From assembly GCA_001600635.1 (NCBI GenBank), contig BCKL01000006.1:1-64000 (forward strand): a DNA stretch of 64,000 nt, given 5' to 3'. Shown one piece after another: positions 11,657 to 22,959 of the stretch. The DNA comes from Leucosporidium creatinivorum. Taxonomy: Eukaryota; Basidiomycota; Microbotryomycetes; Leucosporidiales; Leucosporidiaceae. The translations under genes and the position numbers were made by a program. Under the pieces are notes generated by a model. The model was given only the letters and a program-made list of their open reading frames with translations, was not told the DNA's origin and made no database searches. The number at the start of each line of letters is the position of its first letter. Position 1 is the stretch's first letter.

Positions 11657-14600
11657 ATGGCGCGCCTGCTCGACCCACCACCACAAGAGTACTCGGACTC
11701 ACTCTCCGACTCGGACGAATATGATTCGGACGAGCCGCCCTCGGCGCTGGGCTACTCGGAGATGTCGACTGTGAATCAGGACGCAGACTGGGAGCAGCAG
11801 GTCGATATAGACTCGGTGAGCCACTTAGAGGTTTAGCACGAGCTAATGAGCTTGGATCTGACCTATCTTGCTCTGCAGAACATGCGCCACGGCTTCGCGG
11901 AGGCTTACTCGTCGGAGGAGTATCTCCAGGTGCGTAAGGGCGGGAAGGAGCTGCTGCAGGAGATGGGGGAGTACAGCGAGCTAACGACCATCTCTGTAGG
12001 CTCTCGAGAAGAACTACTTCCTCTACTGGACCGACCCACGACACGAGCGAGGCGGACTACCCAAGCCGCTCTCCTCCAACCCCGCCGACCACAAGATCGA
12101 CTGGCGGAACCGAGATCGCATTCGCACGGCCGCTGCCGTCCTCGTCGTCTGCCTACGTATCGGCTACGATCCTCCAGATGTCATCAAGACCGACCCCTGC
12201 GCCAAACTCGAATGCTGGGTCGACCCTTATGCGCTCGCGAAGGATAAGGCGATGGAGCGGATCGGCAAGAACCTGCAGCACCAGTTCGAAAGTCTGGCGG
12301 CAACTCCCAAGACGCGCTACAAGCAGTTCCTCGACCCGCCCATCGAGGACGCCAAGAAGTTCTGCACGGCGGCGCGCAAGTCGGCCAAGCACGAGCGGGT
12401 GCTCTTCTACTACAACGGCCACGGCGTACCCAAGCCGACCTCGAGCGGAGAGCTATGGCTCTTCAACAAGCAGTACACGCAGTACATTCCCGTCTCGCTC
12501 GCCGAAGTCGTGGCCTGGCTGGGAAGCCCGACGATCATGGTCTGGGACTGCTCGGCGGCGGGCAATATCGTCACCAAGGTGCAGGAGTTTGGCATTAAGC
12601 GCGACGCCGAACTAGCACGTGAGACCGCCAACCCTACACCTGCATCATCCACTCCTGGCGGCTCTGGCACCGACACGCCTCCCACTGAGCCGAAGCCTCA
12701 AATCCCCTCCGTCCCCTTCCGCGACACCATCCAACTCGGCGCCTGCCTCGGCCACGAAACCCTTCCCATGAACCCCGATCTCCCCGCCGACCTCTTCACC
12801 TGCTGCCTCACCTCCCCCATCGAAATCGGCCTTCGCTTCTTCCTCCTCCGCAACCCGCTCAAGACCAACCTCGACATCGACATGCTCCTCAAGATCCCAG
12901 GCAAGCTCAACGACCGTCGTACACCACTCGGAGAGCTCACCTGGATCTTCACCGCCGTCACCGACACCATCGCCTGGAACACCCTCCCTCGCGACCTCTT
13001 TCAGAAGCTCTTCCGTCACGACCTCGTCGTCGCCGCCCTCTTCCGCGGCTTCCTCCTCGCCGAGCGCATCATGCGATTCTACGAGTGCACTCCCATCTCG
13101 GTCCCCGCCCTCCCTCAGACGCACAACCATCCGCTCTGGGACAGCTGGGATCTCGCCGTCGACATGTGCCTCGCGCAACTTCCCACCCTCCTCGAGCACG
13201 AGCAGCGATGGCTCGCTACCCTCCCACCACAACCTCCTACGCTTCCCGACCAGCCACCACCACCACTCCCGCAAGGCCCTCCCCTCCCTTACATCCACTC
13301 GACCTTCTTCGCCGAGCAGCTCACCGCCTTCGACATCTGGCTCGAACAAGGCAGCGTCGCCAAGCGGATGCACCCCGAGCAACTCCCCGTCGTCCTCCAG
13401 GTGCTTCTCTCCCAGGCGCATCGTCTCAAGGCGCTCATCCTCCTCTGCCGCTTCCTCGACCTCGGTCCTTGGGCCGTCAACGTCGCCCTCTCGATCGGCA
13501 TCTTTGCCTACGTCCTCCGACTACTTCAAGCACCAGCAGGAGAGCTCAAGCCCGTCCTCATCTACATTTGGGCGCGCATCCTCGCCGTCTACGAGAATTG
13601 CAAGGAGGACCTCCTCAAGCAGACGTACCCTCCCACTCGCTCGGTCGACCAGGCGCCATACACCTACTTTGTCAACATCCTCCACCCTACCTCCGCCAAC
13701 CAACTTCCCATTCCCAACGTATCCGAGCACCGAGCCATGTGCGCCTTCATCCTCGCCATCTGCTGCAGGGACTTCAAGCAAGGCCAGGTCGCCTGCCTTC
13801 GCGTCAACGTCTTTGAGTCGTGCCTCGTCCACCTTCGCGACCAAGATCCCCTTCTCCGCCAATGGTCGGCGCTGTGCATCGCGATGATGTGGGACGATTT
13901 CGAGGAGGCCAAGGGATTGGGCGTCAAGCTCCGAGTGCACGAGGTCTTCTGCAACCTCCTCCACGCCGATGAGGTTCCAGAAGTACGCGCTTCGGTCATG
14001 TACGCCCTCGGCACGCTACTGGGAACGACGGGATCCAGCAGCCCCGGCAAGCGATTCGGTCGCTCCATCGCCTGCAGCGGCCCGTCGTGCGGACTCTCAC
14101 CCATCGAGCAGACGGACGTCGAGCTCGGCGTAGCTATGGCGACCCTCAAGTCGTCGACCGATGGATCCCCTCCCGTGCGGAGGGAGCTCATCGTCCTCCT
14201 CTCCTCCATCGTCAACGAGCACCGAGGGCGCTTCATCATTGCCGCTTTCGAGGCCGTCGAGGAGCGCATCAGGCGGGAACGGGACGGACAGTCGCCAGCG
14301 GCGACTACTGAGCAGAGCGTCGCTGCTATCGGCAAGAAGCTCATCGACGCCGCCGAGAGCGACAAGGGCCCCTCTCATTCGTCTTTCCAGGAGGAGATGT
14401 TCTCGTGCATGTACAAGACCCTCGTCGACCTCACTACCGACCCACAACCCGACATTGCGTCGCTCGCTCAATCGGTACTCGATTACATCCTCCAACTCCT
14501 CTTCGAGTCGCCGCTTAAAGATCAGACCATCGCGCTCCTCGCTTCCGCTCCCGCCGCCAAGAAGTCTCGCGTCCCTCCTCCTCCAACAGCTGCCTCCGTT

Positions 14601-16840
14601 CAGCGCGGCCAGCTACAACCCACCGACGCTGCACCACGGACCAACGGCCATGTCACTCCCGCCGCTGGACTCGGATCGACCATCAAGCGGACGGCGACCG
14701 CCATGGGCAAGCTCGCTCACCTCACCACCACCGCCCTCGCCGATCCTACACCAACGAGCACTCCACCATCAGCTCTCCGTCTCAATGGCAAGGGCTCCGC
14801 TTCCTCCACCGTCCCCTCTCCCACCGGCAGCACCTCCCCCGCCCTCCACTCCTCTGCCTCGACTGCCTCCCTCCGTTCTCTCCAAGCTCGTGCTCCCAAG
14901 GCGCCTTCCAAGCCCAAGGCCGCTCCCTCTGATGAGTCCAACATCGCCGAGATCAAGCAGAAGCTGGTAGAGCAGGATGAGGATCGGTTGAGGAGGCGGA
15001 GGGCGAGCCCGAGCTTGTCGGGCGAGGAGACGTCGGATCAGGTCTTGCCCCTCAAGGGCGCCTTCTTTGACTTTGCCCTCGAGTACTACAAGGAGTCGCA
15101 GATGAGGGTGAGTGGTCCTGACTGGCTTGGCTTGGAGGCGGACGACGCTGACTCGCGCTTCACTCGCAGGCGACCGAGGCGGACGAGCCTGGAAGTGTCC
15201 CGCATAACGAGCGCGTATGGAGGCGGCAGCGCAACGAGTCGGTCATCATCAAGACCCAGCCGATGAAGGGACCTGCATGTACGTTCTCCAGCCTCTTCTT
15301 GCTCTCGCCGAGCCTCGCTGACCTCTTCTTCCTTCGCAGGCCGAGCAAGATGGGACGAGCAGATCGGTTTCTACAGCAACGAGGCGGTCGCAAATCGCGT
15401 CCTCTTCCATCAATTCGAGCCACATCTTCTCGCCGCCGACGACAAGGGCAACATCACGTGAGTCGAAGCTGTTCGCTGACTCGGCGCCGAAGCGAAGTGC
15501 TGACCTCTCTTTCGCTCGCAGCATCTACGAATGGGAGAAGAACCTTCGCATCAACCGGTTCGCCAACGGAAGTCCAGCAGGAGTGCCCATCACTACTCTG
15601 CGCTTCGTCAACGAGGACGACATTGGCCTGCTGCTCACCGCTTCAGGTTTGTCGTCGCTTTCCGCTGTTCTCCTTTGCCCATGCTGACCTATCTCTCCCC
15701 CCCCCCACAGCCGACGGTCATGTTCGCCTCTTCCGTCATTACGAGTCACCAGGCGACGTTCGCCTCGTCTCGTCCTTCCAGGGCATCTCAGAGACCCTCC
15801 CCACCACCACAGACCAGCACGATTCTGGTCTCGTCGTCGAATGGCAGCAAGGTCGCGGACAGGCGCTCATGGGAGGCAACGTCAAGTACATTCGCGTTTG
15901 GGATGCTACGCGGGAAACGATCCTGCAGGTAAGTCTGAGGCAACTCGATCTCGCTTGCTTCCGTCGCCGAGACTAATCTCACTCGCCTCGCAGGACCTCT
16001 CGACTCGCTCCAACTCGTGCTTGACTGCTCTAACCTGCGATCAAGTCGCCGGCAACATCCTCGTCGCCGGCTTCGGAGATGGAGGCGTCAAGGTCTACGA
16101 TCGTCGTCTGCCACCACGGGAGAACATGGTGCGGAGCTACAAGGGTCACCACCGCTCATGGATCACCAATGCGCACATGCAGCGCGGAGGGAACAGGGAG
16201 CTGGTCACCGGAGAGTGAGTACGCCGTCGAGTTGAGATGTGCGCCGAGCTGATCCTTTCGACTTCGCAGCTTGAACGGAGAGGTCTGCCTTTGGGATATT
16301 CGCCTCACCGAGCCCATCAAGACGGTCCAAGCTCATCAAGGAGGCATGACTCAGCTCGCTGTACACGAGCACGCTCCAATCTTCGCAACGTGAGTGCCGA
16401 CGCTGTTCTGCCTTTGCGCCGTCGCTCACTCGCCTTCGATCTCGCAGGAGCTCAACCTACAACGTGGTCAAGATCTGGAACATGGATGATACCACCGAGC
16501 CCATCTCCAAATTCGGCAACAGTTGTACGTTCCTACGGCTCGACTCGCCCCTCGGCCTTCGCTGACTCGCTTCTCTCTCCTCAGTCGGCTTCCTCAACCA
16601 GAAGACGACGACACCGATGACCTCAATGGCTTTCCACCCTCACCACATGGTACTCGGCTGCTCGACCGGCGACGGTCATATCAATCTGTTCGAGATGGGT
16701 GAGTTCGGCGCTGCTTTGCTCCCCCCGAAACGCTCGCTGACTTCTTCCCACTCACAGAGGACTACAAGAACGCCTTGGACAAGGTCGCAGAGTCTCTTTC
16801 TCCCCTCGGCATGGCCGTGCGGAGCGGCGCATGGGCATAA
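11657..16840 (+). CDS. KOG1: Raptor/KOG1, TORC1 scaffold subunit
   Basis: Scaffold of TOR complex 1 that recruits substrates and docks on vacuolar Rag GTPases. After an acidic N-terminus, two short exons (11879-11929 and the start of 12000-15107) lead into the raptor N-terminal caspase-like domain: RTAAAVLVVCLRIGYDPPD, KHERVLFYYNGHGVPKPT, GELWLFNKQYTQYIPV and IMVWDCSAAGNIV. HEAT repeats follow in the 3.1-kb exon, then a Ser/Pro/Thr-rich linker. The C-terminal WD40 propeller is split over many small exons (ITIYEWEKNLRINRF, DGHVRLFRHYES, KYIRVWDA, GGVKVYDRR, GEVCLWDIR, VVKIWNMDD, HINLFEMEDYK). It ends GMAVRSGAWA. The total is about 1,500 residues, normal for the family. Confidence 0.96.
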
Positions 16841-17116
16841 TCCCCACCCACGCCGAGCTCGCTCCCATCCCCTTAATCCTCTCCACTTTCTCTTCGTTAT
16901 CGGTCCATGGACGTTCTCCTGTAGTTTACTCTTCATCCTGTTTTCTCGTAATCATGATACCACCGACATCACATGCAGCTTCGGCGAGACTTTGAAAGAG
17001 CAAGTCAGTTCGGCGAGCATCTCTCTTTCTCTCCTACCCTCACCTCATCGCATCTCACCTCGGCACATCTCACCTCTTACGTGGCCGTCTCTTCGCCTGT
17101 CCAGCTCACACGCAAC

Positions 17117-19204
17117 ATGGCGCCCAAACGTCCAGCGTCGAAAGCTAGCGGTCCCTCAGCAAAGCGTCCAAGATCCATCGCAGCAGGTATCGGAGTACCC
17201 TCGCAAGCAGACGATACAGCACGACTGATCCACGCCCACCACGAAGCGGAACGAGCTACAGGCGGCGCTTCCTACCTCTCGAGGCGCTCAGTGAGCCAGA
17301 CGGAGCGATTACGCTCGCTAGCCGACATCAGCCTGCAGGTTAGCGCAGAGGGGCTGTTGGAGACCCTCAAGCTACCACCAAAAACCTCGGGAGCCTCTGC
17401 GTCTGTCAGCTCGGTCGGCTGGGACAAGGAGCGGGAGGTAGCAAGCACGCAGGAAGCGACGGCCTTGAGGGAGTACGTTAGGTCGCTGCCGGAAGGGCTG
17501 GCGACGAGGCTGATGGGAGCTGTAGTGAAGCTGGCTGCGGATGCTGTCAACAGTGAGACGGACGGCGGAGGCATTTCGGTGAGCTCAAATGCTCGCTGGC
17601 TCGCTCCTTCTTCAGCTGACGGCCTCTTTCGCGCAGGTCCTCGCGCTCGCTACCATCTTCCTCCATTCCAACACGACCAAACTCTCCTTCCATGCCCTCT
17701 CCGCTCCCGCCCTCCTCGTCGGACGCATCTCGGCCTGCACCAACCTCCGCGAGCTCGACATGTCGACTCTCATCACCCTCGGCGATCAGGCTCTCGCCAA
17801 AGTTCTTCCCTCGCTTCCACAACTCGAGAAGATCAACCTGCGAGGGTGCACGAAGGTCGGAGACGCCTCGGTCGTCGCCTTGTCGAAAGTCACCGAGGAA
17901 AGGCTCAAGGTCGCGAACCTCTCGCTCACGGCCGTCACCATCAAGGGATTGATCTCGCTGCTGGCGCGGTGCAGCGCTCTAGAGGTGCTCAAGCTCGCCA
18001 ACGTGAACGGCTTAGTGAGCCCTTCGCGGCCTCGCGCCCTCGCCGAAACTGACCTCTCACCTCCGCAGAACGAGAAGGCAGTGATGAAGCTCGTCGACGA
18101 CTCGACGAGTACGTTGAGCTACTTGTAGTCTCGGGACCTTGCTGAGCTTCTACTCTCGTGCAGATGCAGCTATCGGTTGGCGCCATATCCCGCTCTCCAA
18201 CCTTCGAACGCTCAAGCTTCGGTCGACCGATGTCACGGAAGCCGCTCTCGGTCGACTCCTCGCTCTCTGCGCCCTCTCCATCACTCGTCTCGACATCTCT
18301 TACTCCGCCGTCAAGTCTCTCGACATCGTCTCGCGCGCTCTGCACACCGCGCCGAGTTGGCGACTGGAGAAGCTCGTCGCTTCGGGCCTGCCACTCACAC
18401 TGGCCACCCTCAAGGGCTTCTTTGGACCTCTCGCGGATCGGCCTGCTGAGGAGAGGAGTGCGTTCCATACGCTCAAGCTGGGGTCGATCCCAGCCGCATC
18501 AATCAAGGCGTGCGGTCTCACAGATGCTGTCCTCGCCGGCATTCTCCCTTACCTCGAGACGCTCAGCGGGCTCGAGAACGTATCGTTCTTCCAGGTGAGC
18601 TTGCTTCTGTATGCTATTCGATCTCTTTTCCGAGCTCACCCTCTCCTCTTCGCAGAACTGGGATCTCGGCAAGCGGGACGAGCCCATGTCGCGCTTCATG
18701 CAGGTCATCGGCCGACGATGCAGGGTAAGCGGTTCTTCTCTGCAACTGCCTTCAACCAAACTGACCTTTCCATCGCCCTCGCAGAGCCTCGATTTGACCA
18801 TCTCCCTGCAAGACTACCACTTGGAAGGCCTCTTCCCCCCGCTCGCCGACGACGGCGCCGAGCTCGAGACGCGAATCGAACCGCCACGACTACAGGCGCT
18901 CATCCTGGACAGCTCGAAGATCACCGACGCGTCAGCAGGGCCCATCAGCGAGTGTCACGACCTTCGAGCTCTGCACGTCGCCGAAACCAAGATCTCGAGT
19001 GCGTCGACTTTCGCTTCTCCATACTCGCTTCGGCTTGCTGACACGTCTCGACGCTCGCCAGCTCGGTTCCTCGCGATGATCATGGCCTCTTGTCCACTTC
19101 TATCGAACGTCAACCTCACAAGTTGTCGAGGAGTGCCCGTAGCCCATCGTCGGAACTGGTTCGAGGCTTGGGCGAAGGGCGATGTGGTTGTCGATGAGAC
19201 GTAG
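17117..19204 (+). CDS. Leucine-rich-repeat (RNI-like) protein
   Basis: Begins MAPKRPASKASG, followed by a basic SAKRPR stretch like a nuclear localisation signal. A helical region is followed by AMN1/RAD7-type leucine-rich repeats: NLRELDMSTLITLGDQALAK, LEKINLRGCTKVGDASVV, LEVLKLANVNGL, LRTLKLRSTDVTEAALG, ITRLDISYSAVKSLD, LQALILDSSKITDAS, LSNVNLTSCRGVPVAHR. It ends ...GDVVVDET. Introns are short with GCTGAC branch sites. Such repeats typically serve as F-box or Rad7-like substrate receptors, but no F-box is evident at the N-terminus, so the exact role is open. It starts 276 bp after the Raptor stop on the same strand. Confidence 0.8.
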
Positions 19205-19926
19205 TCGTCTTGCGAGGGTGGAGACGGAAAGGGCTCTGTTCGTCGACTGCCTGTGTTGACATAATTATCTCGTGGATCGCAAACCTTCACGGAAGCGGCG
19301 GTGCTGTATGTGTGGTCGAGGGTGAGGTCCCGAGGAGAGCTCTCGGCCATGACCTGGCCGTTGATGTGCGTCTGTAGCTGCTTGCTCGGCTTGCCCGGGG
19401 TGGGAAAAGGCTGAACTGAGTGTAGATCACTAGACCTCAGCTCTCTGAGTGATGCCTGTCTATCTCTACGCTTCGCAACCTTGCGCCGAAGTTAGCGCCG
19501 AGATCGCTGTTGGTCTTTTTCATGCGCACTGCATAGAATCGACAACATGAAACGCAAGGAACTGTCTGCAAGTACACATCTCCCCTGACTGAGCCTTCAA
19601 CCAGTCGGAGCAGTCGCCGATGCCTACCCTCGGCGATGGCAGAGTCGGCGCTGGCTTCAATCGAGCGCCGACCTCGCTTTCATCACCCTCAGCGAGGATC
19701 GGAGGTGGCTTCATTACGACCAGTCTACTCGATGTCCCATCTCGAGCCTAGCGAAGCCTCCTCAAGCATCATCTACACCTCTCGATTTCGGAGGGTCGAG
19801 GGCGAAAGGCAAGCGCTGACGGAAGGCAACTCGCTCGCGACCGATCCGCCTACAAAAAGGCTTCCGCTCGCCCAAGCGTTTCTTTCTCCTTACTTCGCTT
19901 CACTCTCGCACTTCACACTCTCAACA
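19205..19926. other. Intergenic, no gene seen
   Basis: About 720 bp with no supportable exon. It carries TCGGCG/GCGCCG-type short motifs near 19480-19500. The last 100 bases form the CT-rich leader of the following small gene. Confidence 0.5.
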
Positions 19927-20302
19927 ATGGCCCCTTCCCCCAACGATAACGACGTCGATATCCAGGAGTCGGCACTCAACCACCCTGCAGGAAAGAGCGG
20001 AGACGAGTCGGTCAGCGCCAACCCCATCTCCCAGCGTAAGCCTTGCTCTGCTCCCAGACTTCCCTCTCCACGACCTCGATCTCACCCCTTCTTCCTTTCG
20101 CAGAGGAGCTCTCCGAAGTCTCGGAGGACAACATCATCGAGGACGAGGAGAGGAGCGCTAAGCCTACAAGCTTTACTGGAGACGATGATCTCGACGCCAA
20201 GGTTGAGGAGGTCGCCCAGAATGATGGTGAGTCCAGTTGAGGGTTCGCTGCTCGGCGCCGAGCGGTTGCTGACGCTCGTCTTCTACAGCCGGCATGGCTT
20301 GA
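19927..20302 (+). CDS. Small acidic hypothetical protein (81 aa)
   Basis: Three exons (19927-20035, 20104-20226, 20289-20302), with canonical GTAAG and GTGAGT donors and CAG acceptors, encode an 81-residue acidic, probably disordered protein. The core reads ELSEVSEDNIIEDEERSAK and DDDLDAKVEEVAQNDAGMA; the last exon gives only the final residues. I do not recognise the family. The acidic SEDNIIED stretch faintly recalls the CHZ histone-chaperone motif, but the arginine-rich part of that motif is absent, so I do not assign it. The ATG sits in a CT-rich leader with a CAACA context typical of an expressed fungal gene. Confidence 0.6.
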
Positions 20303-20574
20303 GTCCCAACCCTTGACGAATTAGAATGATAAGTAGTACATATGAGCAATACTAGCAGTGCCCAACAATATCAAGGAGGCCGAAACAAGGCTCCCCGTCG
20401 GCGTTCACTTCGCCTTCCCCTGCTCAGCTGCGAAATGCGATCCACGAGATAGTTATGTCAACACAGGCAGTCAATGAACAGAGCGTCTCTCCCTCTCCAC
20501 CCTCATATATGCTACTAGGTCTCATTGACGACCACATCGCTCTTCGCCCATGCCTCGATTCGCGAACCAGTTTC
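20303..20574. other. Intergenic stretch beside the E2 fragment
   Basis: No gene is recognised between the small acidic gene and the displaced E2 fragment. It is mostly unremarkable sequence with slightly lower GC around 20320-20360. Confidence 0.4.
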
Positions 20575-20744
20575 GACGCCGAGTCGGAGAAGGGCTTCAA
20601 GGAGGTCAGCGTGATGAAGGCGACGATCTCATGTGACCACAGGGTGGTCGACGGGGCTGTTGGAGCCAAGTGGCTCAAGGCCTTCAAGTCGTACCTGGAG
20701 GTGAGTCCCAGCGCCTGCTTTCGCCGTTCTCCATCCTCGCCGAG
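20575..20744 (+). pseudogene. Displaced 170-bp fragment of the pyruvate dehydrogenase E2 gene
   Basis: This piece matches the reverse complement of 27180-27349 with two mismatches that I can see. It covers coding sequence for [20 protein letters not shown] and on through the HRVVDG active-site motif to KSYLE, plus the donor and first about 44 bases of the last intron of the E2 gene. It therefore arose from genomic DNA, not from spliced RNA. Both mismatches are synonymous third-position changes. It lies in the 3' flank of the RFC gene, about 6.5 kb from the intact gene and in the opposite orientation. It has no start and cannot encode a working enzyme. Confidence 0.92.
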
Positions 20745-21013
20745 CAGCGCCTGAGCTGACGTCCGTTCGTCTTCCTCCCTTGTCCCTCAAACCCCCCTCT
20801 TCCCTCACACTTCCAGTCTACTCTCCTGCCCTCTCACGTGCCATCCCCTGCCCCAGCCGGAATTCGAAACTCGTCGTGGGAAGCTCGGCGAGGTCGGGAG
20901 AGCCGGGCAGCAGGAGGATCTCGATGAGAGCACGCGTCTGACCTCTCCACTCAACAAGTGCGGTACAAGCGAAAGGGTATCAGTTGCGAGCTTCAAACGA
21001 ACGAACGACATCC

Positions 21014-22522
21014 CTAGATCTTGAACTGCTCGGGCTTCATCGAGACCTTGCACAAGCGCGCGAGAAGACCGCCTGCGAGAGAGAACGATGAGCGATGAGC
21101 ATTCCTGTGTCCACGAGAAGACATACCGAGCTGCACGACGGTGCTCACTCCCTCGAGAATGCGCATGTGGGTAAAGCCGATCTCCTGCGAGCCGAGAAGC
21201 GACGATGGGAGGTCAGTATGAAGATCTGGGGGCGTCAGAGCGAGCGAGCTCGGACTGACCTTGATGAACTCGAGCTTGATGTACTCGGCGAGCGCATCCA
21301 TCCCCTTGACAACGCGGAACAAGGTGCTGACGATGTCGACGGCGGCGTACCCTTGCACCCAAAGCTCCTCGAGCTTGGCCATGGCCTCGTCGATGTCGCC
21401 CTTGACGCAGCTCTGAATGAGGACCTGCACCTTGACGGGGTGAGGCTGGTCGCAGACCTTGAAGACCTCCTCGGCGCCGACGAAGTTGAAGCCCGAGTAG
21501 GTCGACTGCAGGTTGTTCACGGCTTGACGCATGTCGCCTTCCGAGGTGAAGATGAGGGCAGTGAGACCTTCTTGATTGTGAGGAACCTGGTGTAGCAAAG
21601 AGTCAGCGTGAGCCGAGGCAGGCAAGAAGGGGGAGAGCTCACCTGCTCGAGCTCGCAGATCTCCATCAAACGCTTGAGCAGCTCCGAGTCGCTCAGCCTG
21701 GCGTAGCGGAGGATGGCGCAACGACTCTGGATGGGCTCGATGATCTTGTTGCTCTGGTTGCAGGCGAAGGCGAAGCGGGTGGTGTTCGAGTAGATCTCCA
21801 TCGTGCGGCGAAGCGCCTGCTGAGCTCCGGTGGTCATCGAGTCGGCCTCATCAAGGATGACGAGCTTGTGGCGACCTTGTGGTAGGGTGACCTTCTTCTG
21901 CGCGAACGTCTTGATGCGGTTGCGGACGACGTCGATTCCGCTGGGAGAGAGAGCGAGCGACGCGTCTGTGAGCGCTAGGCCATCGCAGGAAGGAGGGCTC
22001 TACTCACCGCTCGTCGGACGCGTTGAGCTCCAGTACACCCTCCTTGTAGTTGTCTCCCAGCATCACCCTCGCCAGCGCCAGGATACTGGTTGTCTTCCCG
22101 ATACCGGGCGCGCCCTGCCAGCTTGTCGCGTCAGTTCAAGCTCTTCTCGCTGATCCTACGGCCGTGTACTCACCGAGATGATGATATGCGGGCAGTTTCC
22201 ATCCCTAGCAATGACCTTCAAGCGCTCAATCGTCTCGACGTTCCCCACAATGTCGGCGAGCGTTTTTGGTCGGTGCTGCAGGCGAGCGCGTGGGTCAGTA
22301 GAGCCCTTATCGAGCAATCAGTAATATAGAGCACACCTTCTCGACCCTGTAGAGCAGCGCCAGAGTCAGCAGAACTCTCCGCGAGCAGAGATGAGAGAGC
22401 GCTCACCAAGGCAGCTCGTAGGCAGCGGCAGGCTCAGCTGCAGCAGTAGCGGGACCCTTGCCCTTGGCCGATGATCCTCCAAAGAGTGGTGCGACAGATG
22501 CTCCAGATCCCGAAGCTGACAT
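21014..22522 (-). CDS. RFC4: Replication factor C subunit (human RFC2 / yeast Rfc4 type)
   Basis: AAA+ subunit of the clamp loader that opens and loads PCNA at primer-template junctions. The order of motifs is complete: [19 protein letters not shown], Walker [27 protein letters not shown], Walker [11 protein letters not shown], the arginine-finger/SRC box [25 protein letters not shown] and the C-terminal collar [28 protein letters not shown]. The Walker A proline and glycine positions differ slightly from the usual GPPGTGKT (GAPGIGKT), within family range. Exon 2 (22337-22346) is only 10 nt and supplies the G completing W, then VEK. The start at 22522 gives a short Ala/Gly/Ser-rich N-terminus. 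Confidence 0.95.
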
Positions 22523-22959
22523 GGTGTGAGACGAGAGTTGGAGTGGGAGGCAAGCCAGCTGGACGCGCCGCTCCAACTTCGTCGTTTGCGAAGGTCCTGC
22601 TTTCGCTCGGTCTGGGTGCAGAATTCATCCAGACTACCCGAGTAGGTATTTACAGCGTTCATCGAGCTCTCAAGTTTCCACGCGGACCGCCTCGCTTTCC
22701 TTCGCCGAGAGAACGGAAGCGCTCTGCCGGCGTGTAGAGGACTACGGGCATCACCCCGAACGTCCGAAGGCAAGAGAAGCGGTGAAAACGTGCATGACTC
22801 GGCGTGTAAAGCTGTGGGGCTGGTTAAGTCGTCGCAGCTTCGTCGCCCTGCTCGCCGAGCACTTCGGCGATGATCTCGAAGTTGCTTCTGGCGAACTCGA
22901 ACTTGCTGCTGGTTTCATTCGGCCTCAGGAAGAGTACAATCCTACTTTGGTGTAAATCT
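22523..22959. other. Intergenic between RFC subunit and permease
   Basis: It holds the promoter of the RFC gene and the 3' end of the permease gene, which lies on the same strand. No further gene is seen. Confidence 0.5.
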
